Below are positions 32,055 through 40,724 of a stretch of 64,000 nt of DNA, in pieces. The DNA is from Adlercreutzia caecimuris B7 (GTDB taxonomy: Bacteria > Actinomycetota > Coriobacteriia > Coriobacteriales > Eggerthellaceae). The DNA lies in the NCBI RefSeq assembly GCF_000403355.2, contig NZ_KE159646.1, positions 2,431,960 through 2,495,959 on the forward strand. The letters are read 5' to 3'. A program made the position numbers and the translations under genes. The stretch's first letter is position 1, and every line of letters starts with the position of its first letter. A model generated the notes under the pieces. That model made no database searches, had not been told where the DNA came from, and saw only the letters and a list, made by a program, of their open reading frames with translations.

Positions 32055-33893
32055 CTAGCGTCCTTCGGGGCCGAAGCTCTCCACGAGCTCGATAAGCTCC
32101 TGGCGCTTGTGAATGCCCAGTTTCACGTAGATGCGCTTGGAATGGGTGCGCACGGTGTTCTCCGACACGAACAGCAGCTCGGCGATGTGGGCCACGGTGT
32201 TGCCCCGGGCAATGAGCTCGGCCACCTCGGCTTCGCGCGCTGATAGTCCGAAGCTCTCGCGCACTGCTGCCATCTGCTTCGAGAATCGATCGCGGTATGT
32301 GGCTTCCGCCTCGTGCCCGTCGCGGGATGGAGGGGCGCCTCTTCCGGCAAGGGTGTTTTGGGCTCCGGGGAAGGGGTCGGCCGTGCGCCCGGCGCCCTGC
32401 TTGCGCGGCAAAGCGGCTCCGTCCCCGTTCTCGCCAGCGTGCGGCGATGCGACTGAGCCCGCATCTTCGGTTCGCGCAGGCCCCTCCGAAGCGCCTGCGC
32501 CCTCATGCTGCGCCTCCGGCCCTTTCGCCTCGGGCCTTCCCTCCTTGGCAACGCGCCCGCCCTTCGCCGCTCCGCTTGGTTGAGAGCTCGGCCCAGGGCG
32601 GTGCCCGTCGCCCGTCTTGCGGCGCAGCGCCAAAAGCTCGATCTCGTCGGGAGCCCCGGTGGACAAGGCCCGCCGGAAGCCCCCTTGGCCGACGAAGTAC
32701 ATGATGCCCAGCAAGTACAGCGCCCCGATGGTGATGAGCGCAAGCGGCGAGAGTCCCCCGAAGGGCAGCTCGCCCAGCGGGAGCGACTCGATGAGGCGGC
32801 CGCCGATGAAGCCCACGTCGTGCAGGCCGTACATGATGCCGCCGAAGGCGCCGTAGATAAACACGGGGTTGATGCCGCCGTCACGCGATACCTGGGCGCA
32901 CTGGATCATCATCAGCATGATGGTAACCGACCACAGCGCGTACAGCCCCGCCGCCAGAGCTCCGGCGTAGCCGCGGCCCAGAAGCGGCAGCAGCAGAAAC
33001 GCCGTGGTCACCACAGGGAAGAACAGCCGGTAGCTCGTGGCCACGTTGATACGCAGGTTCTTCTTGGCCCACACGGCGAGCAGCGCCACGGCTGCTGCGC
33101 ACGAGGCTGCCATGGACAGCGCGTTCACGATGGTGCCCACCGCCGGATCGCCTACGGCCAACGACCGCATGACGCCGGTGCAGAAGCCCAGGGTGCCGAG
33201 GGTGAGCGCCGTGCGCCAGATGGTGGACAGCACGTGCCGATAGGTGCGCGGATGCTCGCGCGGCGCGTCTTGGAACATAGGCTGGTCGAGGTCGATGGTG
33301 CGACTTTTCAACACCACGGCCAGGCCGAACAGGGGCAGAAACACGCAGGGGATGAGATAGGCCGTCACCGCCACGGGAATGAGGTACAGCGCGAAGTACA
33401 GCACTGCGGCCCAGGCTGTGCCGGCGATGAGGTTGCCCATGCCCTCGCGTGCGTCTTGGCTGGCGAACAGCCGCTGCCACAGCATGTAGAAGCCCGCCGA
33501 TCCCACGCCGAGGAGCGCTCCGCCCGCGCCCGCCAGGGCAACGGCGATGCTGCGCGCGTACATGGCGCCGATGAGCAGGCACCAGCCGCCCATGTAGGGC
33601 ACCGCCACGGCTTTCACCATGAAGTGCCGGGTCTCGGCGGGGAAGAGGTAGGTGCCGGCGGCGCTAGCCAGGAAGGTGAGGGCGAACGCGAGCGATTCGG
33701 CCCCGAAGAACCACAGCATCACCTCGGGGGTTTGGAAGGAGAGGGGTAGAAACGGGAACACACCGCCCCATACGCTGGCGGCGTTGATGGCAAGGAACAA
33801 CCCATAGCCGAGCGAGGCCGTATTCGGCCGCAGCAGGCTGAGCAATGCCGATGCCCTCACAGACCTTCCCTCCCCTTGCGCGGTAGACGCCAT
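32055..33893 (-). CDS. LuxR-type regulator with twelve membrane helices
   Basis: The 612-residue protein begins with about twelve helices (LGYGLFLAINAASVWGG, LAFALTFLASAAGTYLF and so on), continues with a long linker of about 130 residues rich in Gly, Pro, Glu and Ala, and ends with a LuxR helix-turn-helix (LSAREAEVAELIARGNTVAH, SENTVRTHSKRIYVKLGIHK). It is divergent from the dmsA operon and is its likely regulator. ATG 33893 fits the start of the membrane domain, but no good ribosome binding site is close. An ORF extending to 35132 overlaps dmsA on the other strand and is an artefact. Confidence 0.82.
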   Translation of the reverse strand: MASTAQGEGRSVRASALLSLLRPNTASLGYGLFLAINAASVWGGVFPFLPLSFQTPEVMLWFFGAESLAFALTFLASAAGTYLFPAETRHFMVKAVAVPYMGGWCLLIGAMYARSIAVALAGAGGALLGVGSAGFYMLWQRLFASQDAREGMGNLIAGTAWAAVLYFALYLIPVAVTAYLIPCVFLPLFGLAVVLKSRTIDLDQPMFQDAPREHPRTYRHVLSTIWRTALTLGTLGFCTGVMRSLAVGDPAVGTIVNALSMAASCAAAVALLAVWAKKNLRINVATSYRLFFPVVTTAFLLLPLLGRGYAGALAAGLYALWSVTIMLMMIQCAQVSRDGGINPVFIYGAFGGIMYGLHDVGFIGGRLIESLPLGELPFGGLSPLALITIGALYLLGIMYFVGQGGFRRALSTGAPDEIELLALRRKTGDGHRPGPSSQPSGAAKGGRVAKEGRPEAKGPEAQHEGAGASEGPARTEDAGSVASPHAGENGDGAALPRKQGAGRTADPFPGAQNTLAGRGAPPSRDGHEAEATYRDRFSKQMAAVRESFGLSAREAEVAELIARGNTVAHIAELLFVSENTVRTHSKRIYVKLGIHKRQELIELVESFGPEGR

Positions 33894-34220
33894 CGAGCTG
33901 CTTGCGCTCTCCGTTGCGCCGCGACCGATGCCGATCGGTACGTTTCTCGCTGCGGCGTCTCCTTCTTTTCGCTGATGCCCAGTATAGCGTCTCGCAAGGA
34001 AGAATGTCCGTCGACAGGGGAAACAGGTGACACGACACAAGGCTGTGAACAGGTATAATGCGAAATTCACACGGAGTATGTGACACGCCTTCCGCCCGCA
34101 GCGGGCTATGATGCGGCCCGTCGACGAGGCCGAGGAGACCCTCGCCGACCGTTCCGCCGATGCTCTGTCGGGCGTTGCCGGAATGCCCCATACTGTTTCG
34201 AGAGAAGAGAGGGAGGGACC
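33894..34220. promoter_or_regulatory. Divergent promoter region of the dms operon
   Basis: TATAAT at 34054-34059 is a good -10 box pointing toward dmsA. It is spanned by the inverted repeat GTGAA (34045-34049) / TTCAC (34066-34070). GTGACACG occurs twice in direct orientation, at 34027 and 34080, on both sides of the -10 box. These are candidate binding sites for the LuxR-type regulator. The dmsA leader is then about 155 bases. Confidence 0.55.
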
Positions 34221-36656
34221 ATGACGATCACGAAGGAGCATTCGTTGTCCCGTCGCACGTTCATGAAAGGCTCGGCGCTCGCCGGCCTCGGCGCCGCCGC
34301 CGTCGGCACGGCCGGTCTGTTCGGCTGCGCGCCTGCTACCGACTCCGGCGCCGCCGGCGGAGGGCTGGCCGATACGGCGGCAGTTGAAGAGAAGGTCTGC
34401 TGGGGCCATTGCTCGGTGAATTGCGAGACCCGCTGTGCTCTGCGCTTCCATGTGGTGGACGACGAGGTGAAGTGGGTGGAGACCGACAACACCGGTAACG
34501 ACGAGTACGGCGATCACCAGCTGCGCGCCTGCCAGCGCGGACGCACCATCCGCCGCTGGCTCAATCACCCCGACCGCCTGAATGTCCCCATGAAGCGCGT
34601 GGGCAAGCGCGGCGAGGGCAAGTTCGAGGAGATCAGCTGGGACGAGGCCATCGAGACCATCGCCAGTGAGTACCGGCGCATCTTGGATGCCTACGGTCCT
34701 GAATCGGTGTACGTGCAGTACGCCTCGGGCGTGAACGCCGGTAACATCGGCGGCTTTCTCAACCGTTTGGTGAACATGAACGGAGGCTGTCTCGGGCGCT
34801 ACGGTTCCTACAGCTCCGCCCAGATCTCCCAGGCGCTGCCTTTCCTTTATGGTGGCCGTGCAGCCAACGGCAACTCGGATGTGGCCAACTCCAAGCTTGT
34901 CGTGCTTTTCGGCGACAACAGCTGCGAGACCAAGATGTCCGGCGCCGGTCCCACCTACCACTATATGCAGGGCCTGGAGAAGTCGGGCGCGAAGGTGATT
35001 GTCGTCGACCCGCGCTACACCGATACGGCTGCCGTCCATGCCGATCAGTGGATCGCTATCCGCCCCGGCACCGATGCGGCGCTGGTGGACGCTTGCGCCT
35101 ACGTGATGATCACCGAGGATTTGGTGGATCACGACTTCCTGAGCACCTACTGCATCGGCTACGACGATGCCACCATGCCCGAGGAACTGCGCGGTACGGG
35201 CGCTTCCTATGTGGACTACATCACTGGCAAGGGAGCCGACGCCACGCCGAAGACGCCCGAGTGGGCCGCGGCTATTACGCTCGTGCCCGCCGCTACCATC
35301 GAGGCGCTTGCGCGCGAGATCGCCACGGCCAAACCCTGCGCTATCTACCAGGGAAAAGGCCCTCAGCGTCGCGGCAACGGCGAGCAGACGGCCCGCGCCA
35401 TCTGCATGCTGGCGGTGCTGACGGGCAATGTGGGCATCAACGGCGGTAACACAGGCAGCGACCTGGATGGCTACTACATGCCTGCCTGGTTCGGCGTGCC
35501 GGCTGAGGACAACCCGGTGGAGGTGTCCATCGCCTCATTCACCTGGACTGACGCGGTCGATCACGGCGAGCAGATGACGGCCACGCGCGACGGCGTGCGC
35601 GGTGCCGACAAACTCTCCGTGCCCATCAAAATGATCTGGAACTACGCTGGCAACTGCATGACGAATCAGCACGGCGACATCAATCATGCCCACGAGGTGC
35701 TCTCCGACGAGTCGAAGTGCGAGTTCATCGTGCTGTGGGACACGTTCATGACCGACTCCGCGAAGTACGCCGACATTCTGCTGCCCGATCTCATGGCGGT
35801 GGAGCAGCCCAACATCATCCAGAGCGAGTACGCTGGCAACATGGCCTACTACATTGCCGGTGACGCCATCACCTCTCCGAAGTTCGAGCGCCGCACGCTG
35901 TATTCGGTGCTTACCGACGTGGCCGATAAGCTCGGTCAAAAGGAGGCTTTCACCGAAGGGCTCGATGAAATGGGCTGGCTGCGTCGCATCTACGAGGAGC
36001 AGGCCCTGCCCGGCGACCCGGGTGCGCCCACCTTCGACGAGATGATGGAACAGCACATCTACAAGAAGCAGTGTCCCGAGGGCGAGCACGTGGCCTTTAA
36101 GGACTTCCGCGACGACCCCGAGGCCAATCCGCTGGAGACGCCGTCGGGCAAGATCGAGATCTACTCGCAGGCCCTGATGGACACCGTGGCCGATTGGGAG
36201 CTGGCCGAGGGCGACCTCATTCACCCGCTGCCGGTGTACTGCCCCGAGGCGGAGGGCTATGCCGACCCGCTGGCCGAGAAGTATCCTCTGCAGTTGACGG
36301 GCTTTCACTTCAAGGGCCGCACCCATTCCTCCTACGGCTGCATCGAGGTGCTGAAGGCGGCCAATCCGCAGGAGCTGTGGATGAATCCGCTCGATGCCGA
36401 GGAGCGTTCCATCGTCGATGGTGACACCGTGCGTGTGACCAACGATCGCGGCACCGTGGAGATCGTCGTGAAGGTGACGCCCCGTATCATCCCCGGTACT
36501 GTGGCCATGGGCCAAGGTGCATGGCATGACGCCGACATGAGCGGCGACAAGGTGGATCGTGGAGGCTGCATCAACACGCTGACGTCCCACCGCCCCTCGC
36601 CCTACGCGAAGGCCAACCCGCAGCACACCAATCTCGTCGAAGTGGCCCGTGCCTAA
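34221..36656 (+). CDS. dmsA: Dimethyl sulfoxide reductase catalytic subunit DmsA
   Basis: The 811-residue protein is the molybdopterin subunit that reduces DMSO or similar S- and N-oxides outside the membrane. A Tat signal (SRRTFMKGSALAGLGAAA) begins the chain. The [4Fe-4S] site is formed by CWGHCSVNC (60-68) and Cys104 (LRACQRGR). Long stretches match E. coli DmsA as I recall it, such as YGSYSSAQI, where a Ser binds molybdenum, IKMIWNYAGNC, and QLTGFHFKGR. GAGGGAGGACC precedes ATG 34221. The dmsB gene follows after 27 bases. The physiological oxide cannot be told; DmsA-type enzymes have a broad range. Confidence 0.93.
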   Translation: MTITKEHSLSRRTFMKGSALAGLGAAAVGTAGLFGCAPATDSGAAGGGLADTAAVEEKVCWGHCSVNCETRCALRFHVVDDEVKWVETDNTGNDEYGDHQLRACQRGRTIRRWLNHPDRLNVPMKRVGKRGEGKFEEISWDEAIETIASEYRRILDAYGPESVYVQYASGVNAGNIGGFLNRLVNMNGGCLGRYGSYSSAQISQALPFLYGGRAANGNSDVANSKLVVLFGDNSCETKMSGAGPTYHYMQGLEKSGAKVIVVDPRYTDTAAVHADQWIAIRPGTDAALVDACAYVMITEDLVDHDFLSTYCIGYDDATMPEELRGTGASYVDYITGKGADATPKTPEWAAAITLVPAATIEALAREIATAKPCAIYQGKGPQRRGNGEQTARAICMLAVLTGNVGINGGNTGSDLDGYYMPAWFGVPAEDNPVEVSIASFTWTDAVDHGEQMTATRDGVRGADKLSVPIKMIWNYAGNCMTNQHGDINHAHEVLSDESKCEFIVLWDTFMTDSAKYADILLPDLMAVEQPNIIQSEYAGNMAYYIAGDAITSPKFERRTLYSVLTDVADKLGQKEAFTEGLDEMGWLRRIYEEQALPGDPGAPTFDEMMEQHIYKKQCPEGEHVAFKDFRDDPEANPLETPSGKIEIYSQALMDTVADWELAEGDLIHPLPVYCPEAEGYADPLAEKYPLQLTGFHFKGRTHSSYGCIEVLKAANPQELWMNPLDAEERSIVDGDTVRVTNDRGTVEIVVKVTPRIIPGTVAMGQGAWHDADMSGDKVDRGGCINTLTSHRPSPYAKANPQHTNLVEVARA

Positions 36657-36683
36657 GCGCACTGTGAACGGAGGAGAGCCATT

Positions 36684-37304
36684 ATGACTTACGGATTCTA
36701 TTTCAACGGCACGCGCTGCACGGGCTGCAAGACCTGTGTGCTGGCCTGCAAAGATAAGAACGACCTGTCCGAGTCCATCAACTTCCGCAACGTGTACGAG
36801 TACGGCGGCGGTACGTGGACGAAGGGCAATGACGGCTGCTGGACGAACGACACCTTCGCCTACAGCGTGTCGGTAGCTTGCAATCATTGTGATATGCCGG
36901 TGTGCATGGCGAACTGCCCTCAGGGCGCTATCGAGAAGGACGCCGATACCGGCGCGGTGCGAAGCGATCCTGAGAAGTGCATCGGCTGTGGTACCTGCGC
37001 GAACGCGTGCCCCTATGGTGCGCCCAAGGTTGATACCGAGATTATGAAGAGCGTGAAGTGCGATATGTGCGCCGACAAGGTGGCTGCCGGCGAGAAGCCG
37101 GTGTGCGTGGAGGCGTGCCCCCTGCGCGCGCTGGATTTCGGCGACATTGACGAGCTGCGTGCCACCTACGGCGATGTGGCCGAGTTGGCTCCGCTGCCGG
37201 CGGCCAGCGAGACGAGCCCCAATTTGGTGATCACGCCGCCTGCGACGGCAAAGCCGGCAGGCGACACGACCGGCGCGGTGCTGAACCCGCGCGAGATCAG
37301 CTAA
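36684..37304 (+). CDS. dmsB: DmsB-type four-cluster ferredoxin subunit, first copy
   Basis: The 206-residue protein has the four cysteine groups of DmsB: CTGCKTCVLAC (near 14), CNHCDMPVCMANC, CIGCGTCANAC, and CDMC with CVEAC. It passes electrons from DmsC to DmsA through [4Fe-4S] clusters. The ending NPREIS matches the other copy and family members. It is close behind dmsA. A hairpin and a new promoter-like site follow before the second copy. Confidence 0.92.
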   Translation: MTYGFYFNGTRCTGCKTCVLACKDKNDLSESINFRNVYEYGGGTWTKGNDGCWTNDTFAYSVSVACNHCDMPVCMANCPQGAIEKDADTGAVRSDPEKCIGCGTCANACPYGAPKVDTEIMKSVKCDMCADKVAAGEKPVCVEACPLRALDFGDIDELRATYGDVAELAPLPAASETSPNLVITPPATAKPAGDTTGAVLNPREIS

Positions 37305-37326
37305 CGCCTTGCCGGAAGGGAAATCG

Positions 37327-37354
37327 CGGAGGGTAGTCGCACGGCTGCCCTCCG
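37327..37354 (+). terminator. Hairpin between the two dmsB genes
   Basis: CGGAGGGTAGTCG (37327-37339) pairs with CGGCTGCCCTCCG (37342-37354) with two G-T pairs. No T-run follows, so it may reduce rather than end transcription or protect the upstream mRNA end. GGTAGTAT just after it could serve as a -10 box for the distal genes. Confidence 0.45.
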
Positions 37355-37417
37355 TGGTAGTATGCCGAGGCGAAGGGCTGCTCGCAGCGGTCGGGGGTAT
37401 GAGGGAAGGGAGTGGCC

Positions 37418-38044
37418 ATGCAGTACGGGTTTCACTTCAACGGGCGGCGGTGCACGGGCTGTAAGACCTGCGTGCTCGCCTGCAAGGACTTCCACGACCT
37501 GCCTTCCGATATCGCCTTCCGCCAGGTATACGAGTACGGCGGCGGAACGTGGCGGCGAGCGGACGACGGCACGGTGACCCAGGACACCTTCGCCTACCAC
37601 CTGTCGGTGGCCTGTAACCACTGCGGCAATGCTGCCTGCGTGCGCGTGTGCCCTACCGGCGCCATGCACAAAGACGAGCGCGGGCTTGTGCGGGTGGATG
37701 CCGACCGTTGCATCGGTTGCGGCTATTGTGCGCTGTCATGCCCCTACCGTGCCCCGAAGGTCGATCGCGTGGCGGGCCGCTCGGCGAAATGCGACGGCTG
37801 CGCCGAGCGTGTGGCCGAGGGCAGACAGCCCATCTGTGTGGAGGCCTGCCCCCTGCGCGCGCTCGATTTCGGGCCGATAGACGAGCTGCGGGCTGCCTGG
37901 GGCACGGTGGCCGACGTGCCGCCGCTGCCAGCCGCGACGGCTACGGCGCCGAATCTGGTGGTGTCGCCGCCGCGCATCTTCAAGGACGACCCCGGGCGCG
38001 TGCGCGCCGAGGGCCGCGTGCAGAACGCGCGGGAAATTGTATAG
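37418..38044 (+). CDS. dmsB: DmsB-type four-cluster ferredoxin subunit, second copy
   Basis: The 208-residue protein is a close paralogue of the gene at 36684, with the same cysteine groups (CTGCKTCVLAC, CNHCGNAACVRVC, CIGCGYCALSC, CDGC and CVEAC) and ending (NAREIV). The ribosome binding site AAGGGAG stands before ATG 37418. The two copies have diverged, mainly in the middle, so the duplication is not recent. One may serve DmsA at 34221 and the other another DmsA encoded elsewhere, or they may be alternatives in one complex. The dmsD gene follows after nine bases. Confidence 0.9.
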   Translation: MQYGFHFNGRRCTGCKTCVLACKDFHDLPSDIAFRQVYEYGGGTWRRADDGTVTQDTFAYHLSVACNHCGNAACVRVCPTGAMHKDERGLVRVDADRCIGCGYCALSCPYRAPKVDRVAGRSAKCDGCAERVAEGRQPICVEACPLRALDFGPIDELRAAWGTVADVPPLPAATATAPNLVVSPPRIFKDDPGRVRAEGRVQNAREIV

Positions 38045-38053
38045 GAGCCTGTC

Positions 38054-38734
38054 ATGACCCACTGTGTTGATAATGCTTCCACGGCGACGAAGACGGCCGC
38101 CGACCCTGCTGCCGTGGAGGCCATTGCCTTCGTTGGGGCGGTCCTGGCGCCGTTCTTCCTGAACGACCCGCGTACCGGCCAGGCCCCCGACGCCTTCGCT
38201 GCTCTGGCCGAGCTAGACGTGGACGCAGCTGCGGCCGAGTGGCCCTTCGCCGATGAGTCCGAGGCTCGTGCAGCCCTGGCGCTGATGCGCGCCGGTTTGG
38301 CTGCGGGCGCCGATCACGACGACCTGGTTTGGGAGTACCGCCGTCTGTTCGTGGGCCCGGGGCGCCTTCCCGCGCCGCCGTGGGGGTCGGTCTACACCGA
38401 TCACGACTGCGTCATCTTCGGCGAGAGCACCCTGGCGCTGCGGGCCTGGATGCGCGCCCGCGGAATCCAGCGCCTCGGCGACGAGCGCACCCCGGAAGAC
38501 CACATCGGCCTCATGCTGGCCCTGCTGTCCTTTCTCGCTGCCGAGCGCCCCGAGCTGGTTGACGAGTACCTGCGCGATCACCTGCTCACCTGGGCGCCTC
38601 ATTACCTGGAAGGGCTCGCCGAGGCGGCCGATCACCCCTTCTACCGTGGCCTTGCTCGCCTGACTCGGGCGACGCTGCTCAGCATGCAGCAGGAACGCGA
38701 GCTGGCGGTAAACCTGCCGCGCTTCTATCGCTAG
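38054..38734 (+). CDS. dmsD: TorD/DmsD-family chaperone for DmsA
   Basis: The 226-residue helical protein has the family motifs WEYRRLFVGPGRLPAPPWGS, YTDHDCVIF and ERTPEDHIGLMLALLS, close to the Y-x-x-LF-x-GP ... PPWGS-Y-D ... PEDH-G pattern of DmsD. It would bind the Tat signal of DmsA during molybdenum cofactor insertion. It lies between the second dmsB and dmsC, with nine bases on each side, so it is part of the operon. Confidence 0.88.
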   Translation: MTHCVDNASTATKTAADPAAVEAIAFVGAVLAPFFLNDPRTGQAPDAFAALAELDVDAAAAEWPFADESEARAALALMRAGLAAGADHDDLVWEYRRLFVGPGRLPAPPWGSVYTDHDCVIFGESTLALRAWMRARGIQRLGDERTPEDHIGLMLALLSFLAAERPELVDEYLRDHLLTWAPHYLEGLAEAADHPFYRGLARLTRATLLSMQQERELAVNLPRFYR

Positions 38735-38743
38735 GGGCGTTTC

Positions 38744-39796
38744 GTGACCGGCTTTTCCTTCGCTTTCGACGAGATCACCCTGGTACTCTTCACCACGCTC
38801 GCCCCCTCGGGCGCGGTGGCCTACCTTCTCATGAGCCTGCCGGTGATGCTCGGTCGGGCGACGGGAGATGCGGCGCGGCGCCTGAATCAGCTGACGTGTC
38901 TGCCGCTGGTCATTGCCATGGTGGGGCTCGTGGCTTCGGCAACGCATCTGGGCAATCCCTCGAACGCGCTCTACGTGTTCACCGGTGTGGGCCGCAGCCC
39001 GCTTTCCACCGAGGTGGGATGCGCGGTAGCGTTTCTGGCGCTTGCGGGTATCTACTGGCTGTACTCTTTCGCCGAGCATCCGCGTAGGGGACTGCAACGG
39101 GGGCTGCTCGCGGCCATTGACGTGGCCATTGTCGCCTTCGTCGTGGCCGTGGCCTTCGCCTACCACGTGGACACCATCATTACCTGGAGCCTGCCGCTCG
39201 TGCCGGCGTCGCTGGTGCTGAATTCCCTGGTGGGAGGGCCGCTTATTGCGCTGGTGGGTTTCGCGCTGGCCCGCTGGCCCGTGTCGAGAGCGGCACTGTG
39301 CGGTCTGGCTGCTGCGGCGTTTGTGGCGAATACGGTGGTGTACGTGGTGCTAGGCGCATGGCTGCATCCGCTTGCCAACGAGCTTGCGACGGTCGGGCAG
39401 CTTGTGCCGGCTTACCCGGCTTTCGCGGCGACCTTCGTTCTGCTGAGCGCCAGCGGCATCGCGCTGTCCTGGCGTGCCGCTGATGGGGCGCAGGGCCGCA
39501 AGGCTGCCAGCTCCGGTCAGGCCATGTCCGCGCCTGCCGCCGAGCCGCTTGCTGTTGCCGATGCGCCCGCTGCCACGCCCGCCGAGCCGCTTACTGTTGC
39601 AGCCGCGCCCGCTGCCGCGCCCACCGAGCAGGGCGCCGCCACCGAGCAGGGCGACGCGCCCGCTGCGAACGGTTTGCCCGGCGACCTGCATTGCGTCGTC
39701 GTTCGATCCATCGGTGCCTTGCTCGCGCTGGCGGGTATCTTCGTCATGCGCTTCGTTTTCTACATGACCCACCTCACCGTCGGCTTGGGGGTGTAG
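38744..39796 (+). CDS. dmsC: DmsC-type membrane anchor with extra linker
   Basis: The 350-residue protein has eight membrane helices in the DmsC pattern and would oxidise menaquinol. It starts at GTG 38744, nine bases after the dmsD stop. Between helices seven and eight is an insertion of about 65 residues made mainly of Ala, Pro, Glu and Thr (for example PAAEPLAVADAPAATPAEPL), which DmsC proteins usually lack. The last helix follows (ALLALAGIFVMRFVFYM). The stop codon is five bases from the stop of the convergent phosphodiesterase gene. Confidence 0.85.
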   Translation: MTGFSFAFDEITLVLFTTLAPSGAVAYLLMSLPVMLGRATGDAARRLNQLTCLPLVIAMVGLVASATHLGNPSNALYVFTGVGRSPLSTEVGCAVAFLALAGIYWLYSFAEHPRRGLQRGLLAAIDVAIVAFVVAVAFAYHVDTIITWSLPLVPASLVLNSLVGGPLIALVGFALARWPVSRAALCGLAAAAFVANTVVYVVLGAWLHPLANELATVGQLVPAYPAFAATFVLLSASGIALSWRAADGAQGRKAASSGQAMSAPAAEPLAVADAPAATPAEPLTVAAAPAAAPTEQGAATEQGDAPAANGLPGDLHCVVVRSIGALLALAGIFVMRFVFYMTHLTVGLGV

Positions 39797-39801
39797 CTAT
39801 C

Positions 39802-40320
39802 CTATGCCTCCAGCAGCGTCTTTCCGGTCAGATCCTCGATAGCGGTGCGCAGCACGCGGCCGTTTTCCACGTCCATCTTCGCGATGGTGCGGCCGAAGTC
39901 GCTGCGCGGGCGGAACACTGCGCCCGGACACATATATATGCTCGCGGGCCGCGCCTCGGGGCCGACCACCAGCTCTGGCACGTGGGTGTGCCCGTGCACG
40001 ATGACATCGGGGATGGGATCGCCCGGGCCGAGCCCGCGTGAGGCGCCTCCGCGACTGACCCGCACGTCGCCGGGCTTGTGTCCCACGAGGAACTTCACCC
40101 CGCCGAGCACCGGGCGCGCGAAGAGCCCCACGTCGCTGCCGTATTCCGCGAAGTCGTTATTGCCGAGCACCGCCGTCACAGGCGCGAGCGTCTCCAGTTC
40201 GCGCAGGATAGCCGGCCCGCCGATGTCTCCTGCGTGGATGATGTGGTCGCAGTCGGCGAGTGCCGCATAGGCCTGCGGGCTCAAACTGCCGTGAGTGTCG
40301 GAAATGATGCCGATGCGCAT
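39802..40320 (-). CDS. YfcE-type metallophosphodiesterase
   Basis: The 172-residue protein belongs to the calcineurin-like YfcE/MJ0936 family: MRIGIISDTHGS (Asp8, His10), HAGDIG, GNNDF, and GHTHVPE form the two-metal site. Such enzymes split phosphodiester bonds of small substrates; the natural substrate is generally unknown. The ATG at 40320 follows AAGGAAG, so the ATG at 40335 is less likely. It is convergent with dmsC, and an element with inverted ends lies 46 bases upstream. Confidence 0.85.
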   Translation of the reverse strand: MRIGIISDTHGSLSPQAYAALADCDHIIHAGDIGGPAILRELETLAPVTAVLGNNDFAEYGSDVGLFARPVLGGVKFLVGHKPGDVRVSRGGASRGLGPGDPIPDVIVHGHTHVPELVVGPEARPASIYMCPGAVFRPRSDFGRTIAKMDVENGRVLRTAIEDLTGKTLLEA

Positions 40321-40724
40321 AAGGCTTCCTTCCATGGATGGTTTTCTACCGAAGATAGCCGATTCTGTGCAGTAAACGCCGCGAAGTAGACATGCGCGGC
40401 TCCATTCCGTAAGAAAAACGCGTTCCGATACGCAAAAAGGGCCGAAATGCACTGTTTTCTAATTATCTACGAGTCAGGACAATCTATCTCGCGGCGTTTA
40501 CTGCACAAAAAACGGAGAAAGAGAAACAGAGGCGGCCCCCGATGCTGCTTTTGCTATGATGCTGCTAGAAAAGTGCCGTGCTTGCGGGCGAAGTTGCCGT
40601 CGAAATGGTGCGGAAACCGCCGAAGGGTTCCGCGCGATCTGCCAGGCGCGGCCGCAGAAGGCCATCGCCCGCCCGAGGGTGATTGCCGAGGAAGGTCATT
40701 GCCCCCACGAGAACAGGAGCATCC
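40321..40724. other. Divergent intergenic region with inverted-repeat element and long leader
   Basis: This 404-base gap holds the 142-bp element at 40366-40507 and, at 40552-40560, TGC-TATGAT, a probable extended -10 box for the gene at 40725. That leaves a leader of about 160 bases with several short GC-rich inverted repeats but no riboswitch class that I recognise. Confidence 0.5.
40366..40507. repeat. 142-bp element with perfect 19-bp inverted ends
   Basis: TGTGCAGTAAACGCCGCGA (40366-40384) is the exact reverse complement of 40489-40507. Weaker pairing continues about seven bases inward. The inside is 104 bases without an ORF. It has the form of a miniature inverted-repeat element. A target duplication is not evident. 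Confidence 0.75.

Noticed and set aside
33894-35132. N-terminal extension of the LuxR gene to 1,025 residues
   Set aside because: The extension overlaps dmsA on the opposite strand and lacks any domain; the membrane part starts at 33893.
40560-40724. SRP RNA or RNase P RNA
   Set aside because: GGAAGG-like pieces are present, but the conserved tetraloop of SRP RNA and the conserved core of RNase P RNA are not.
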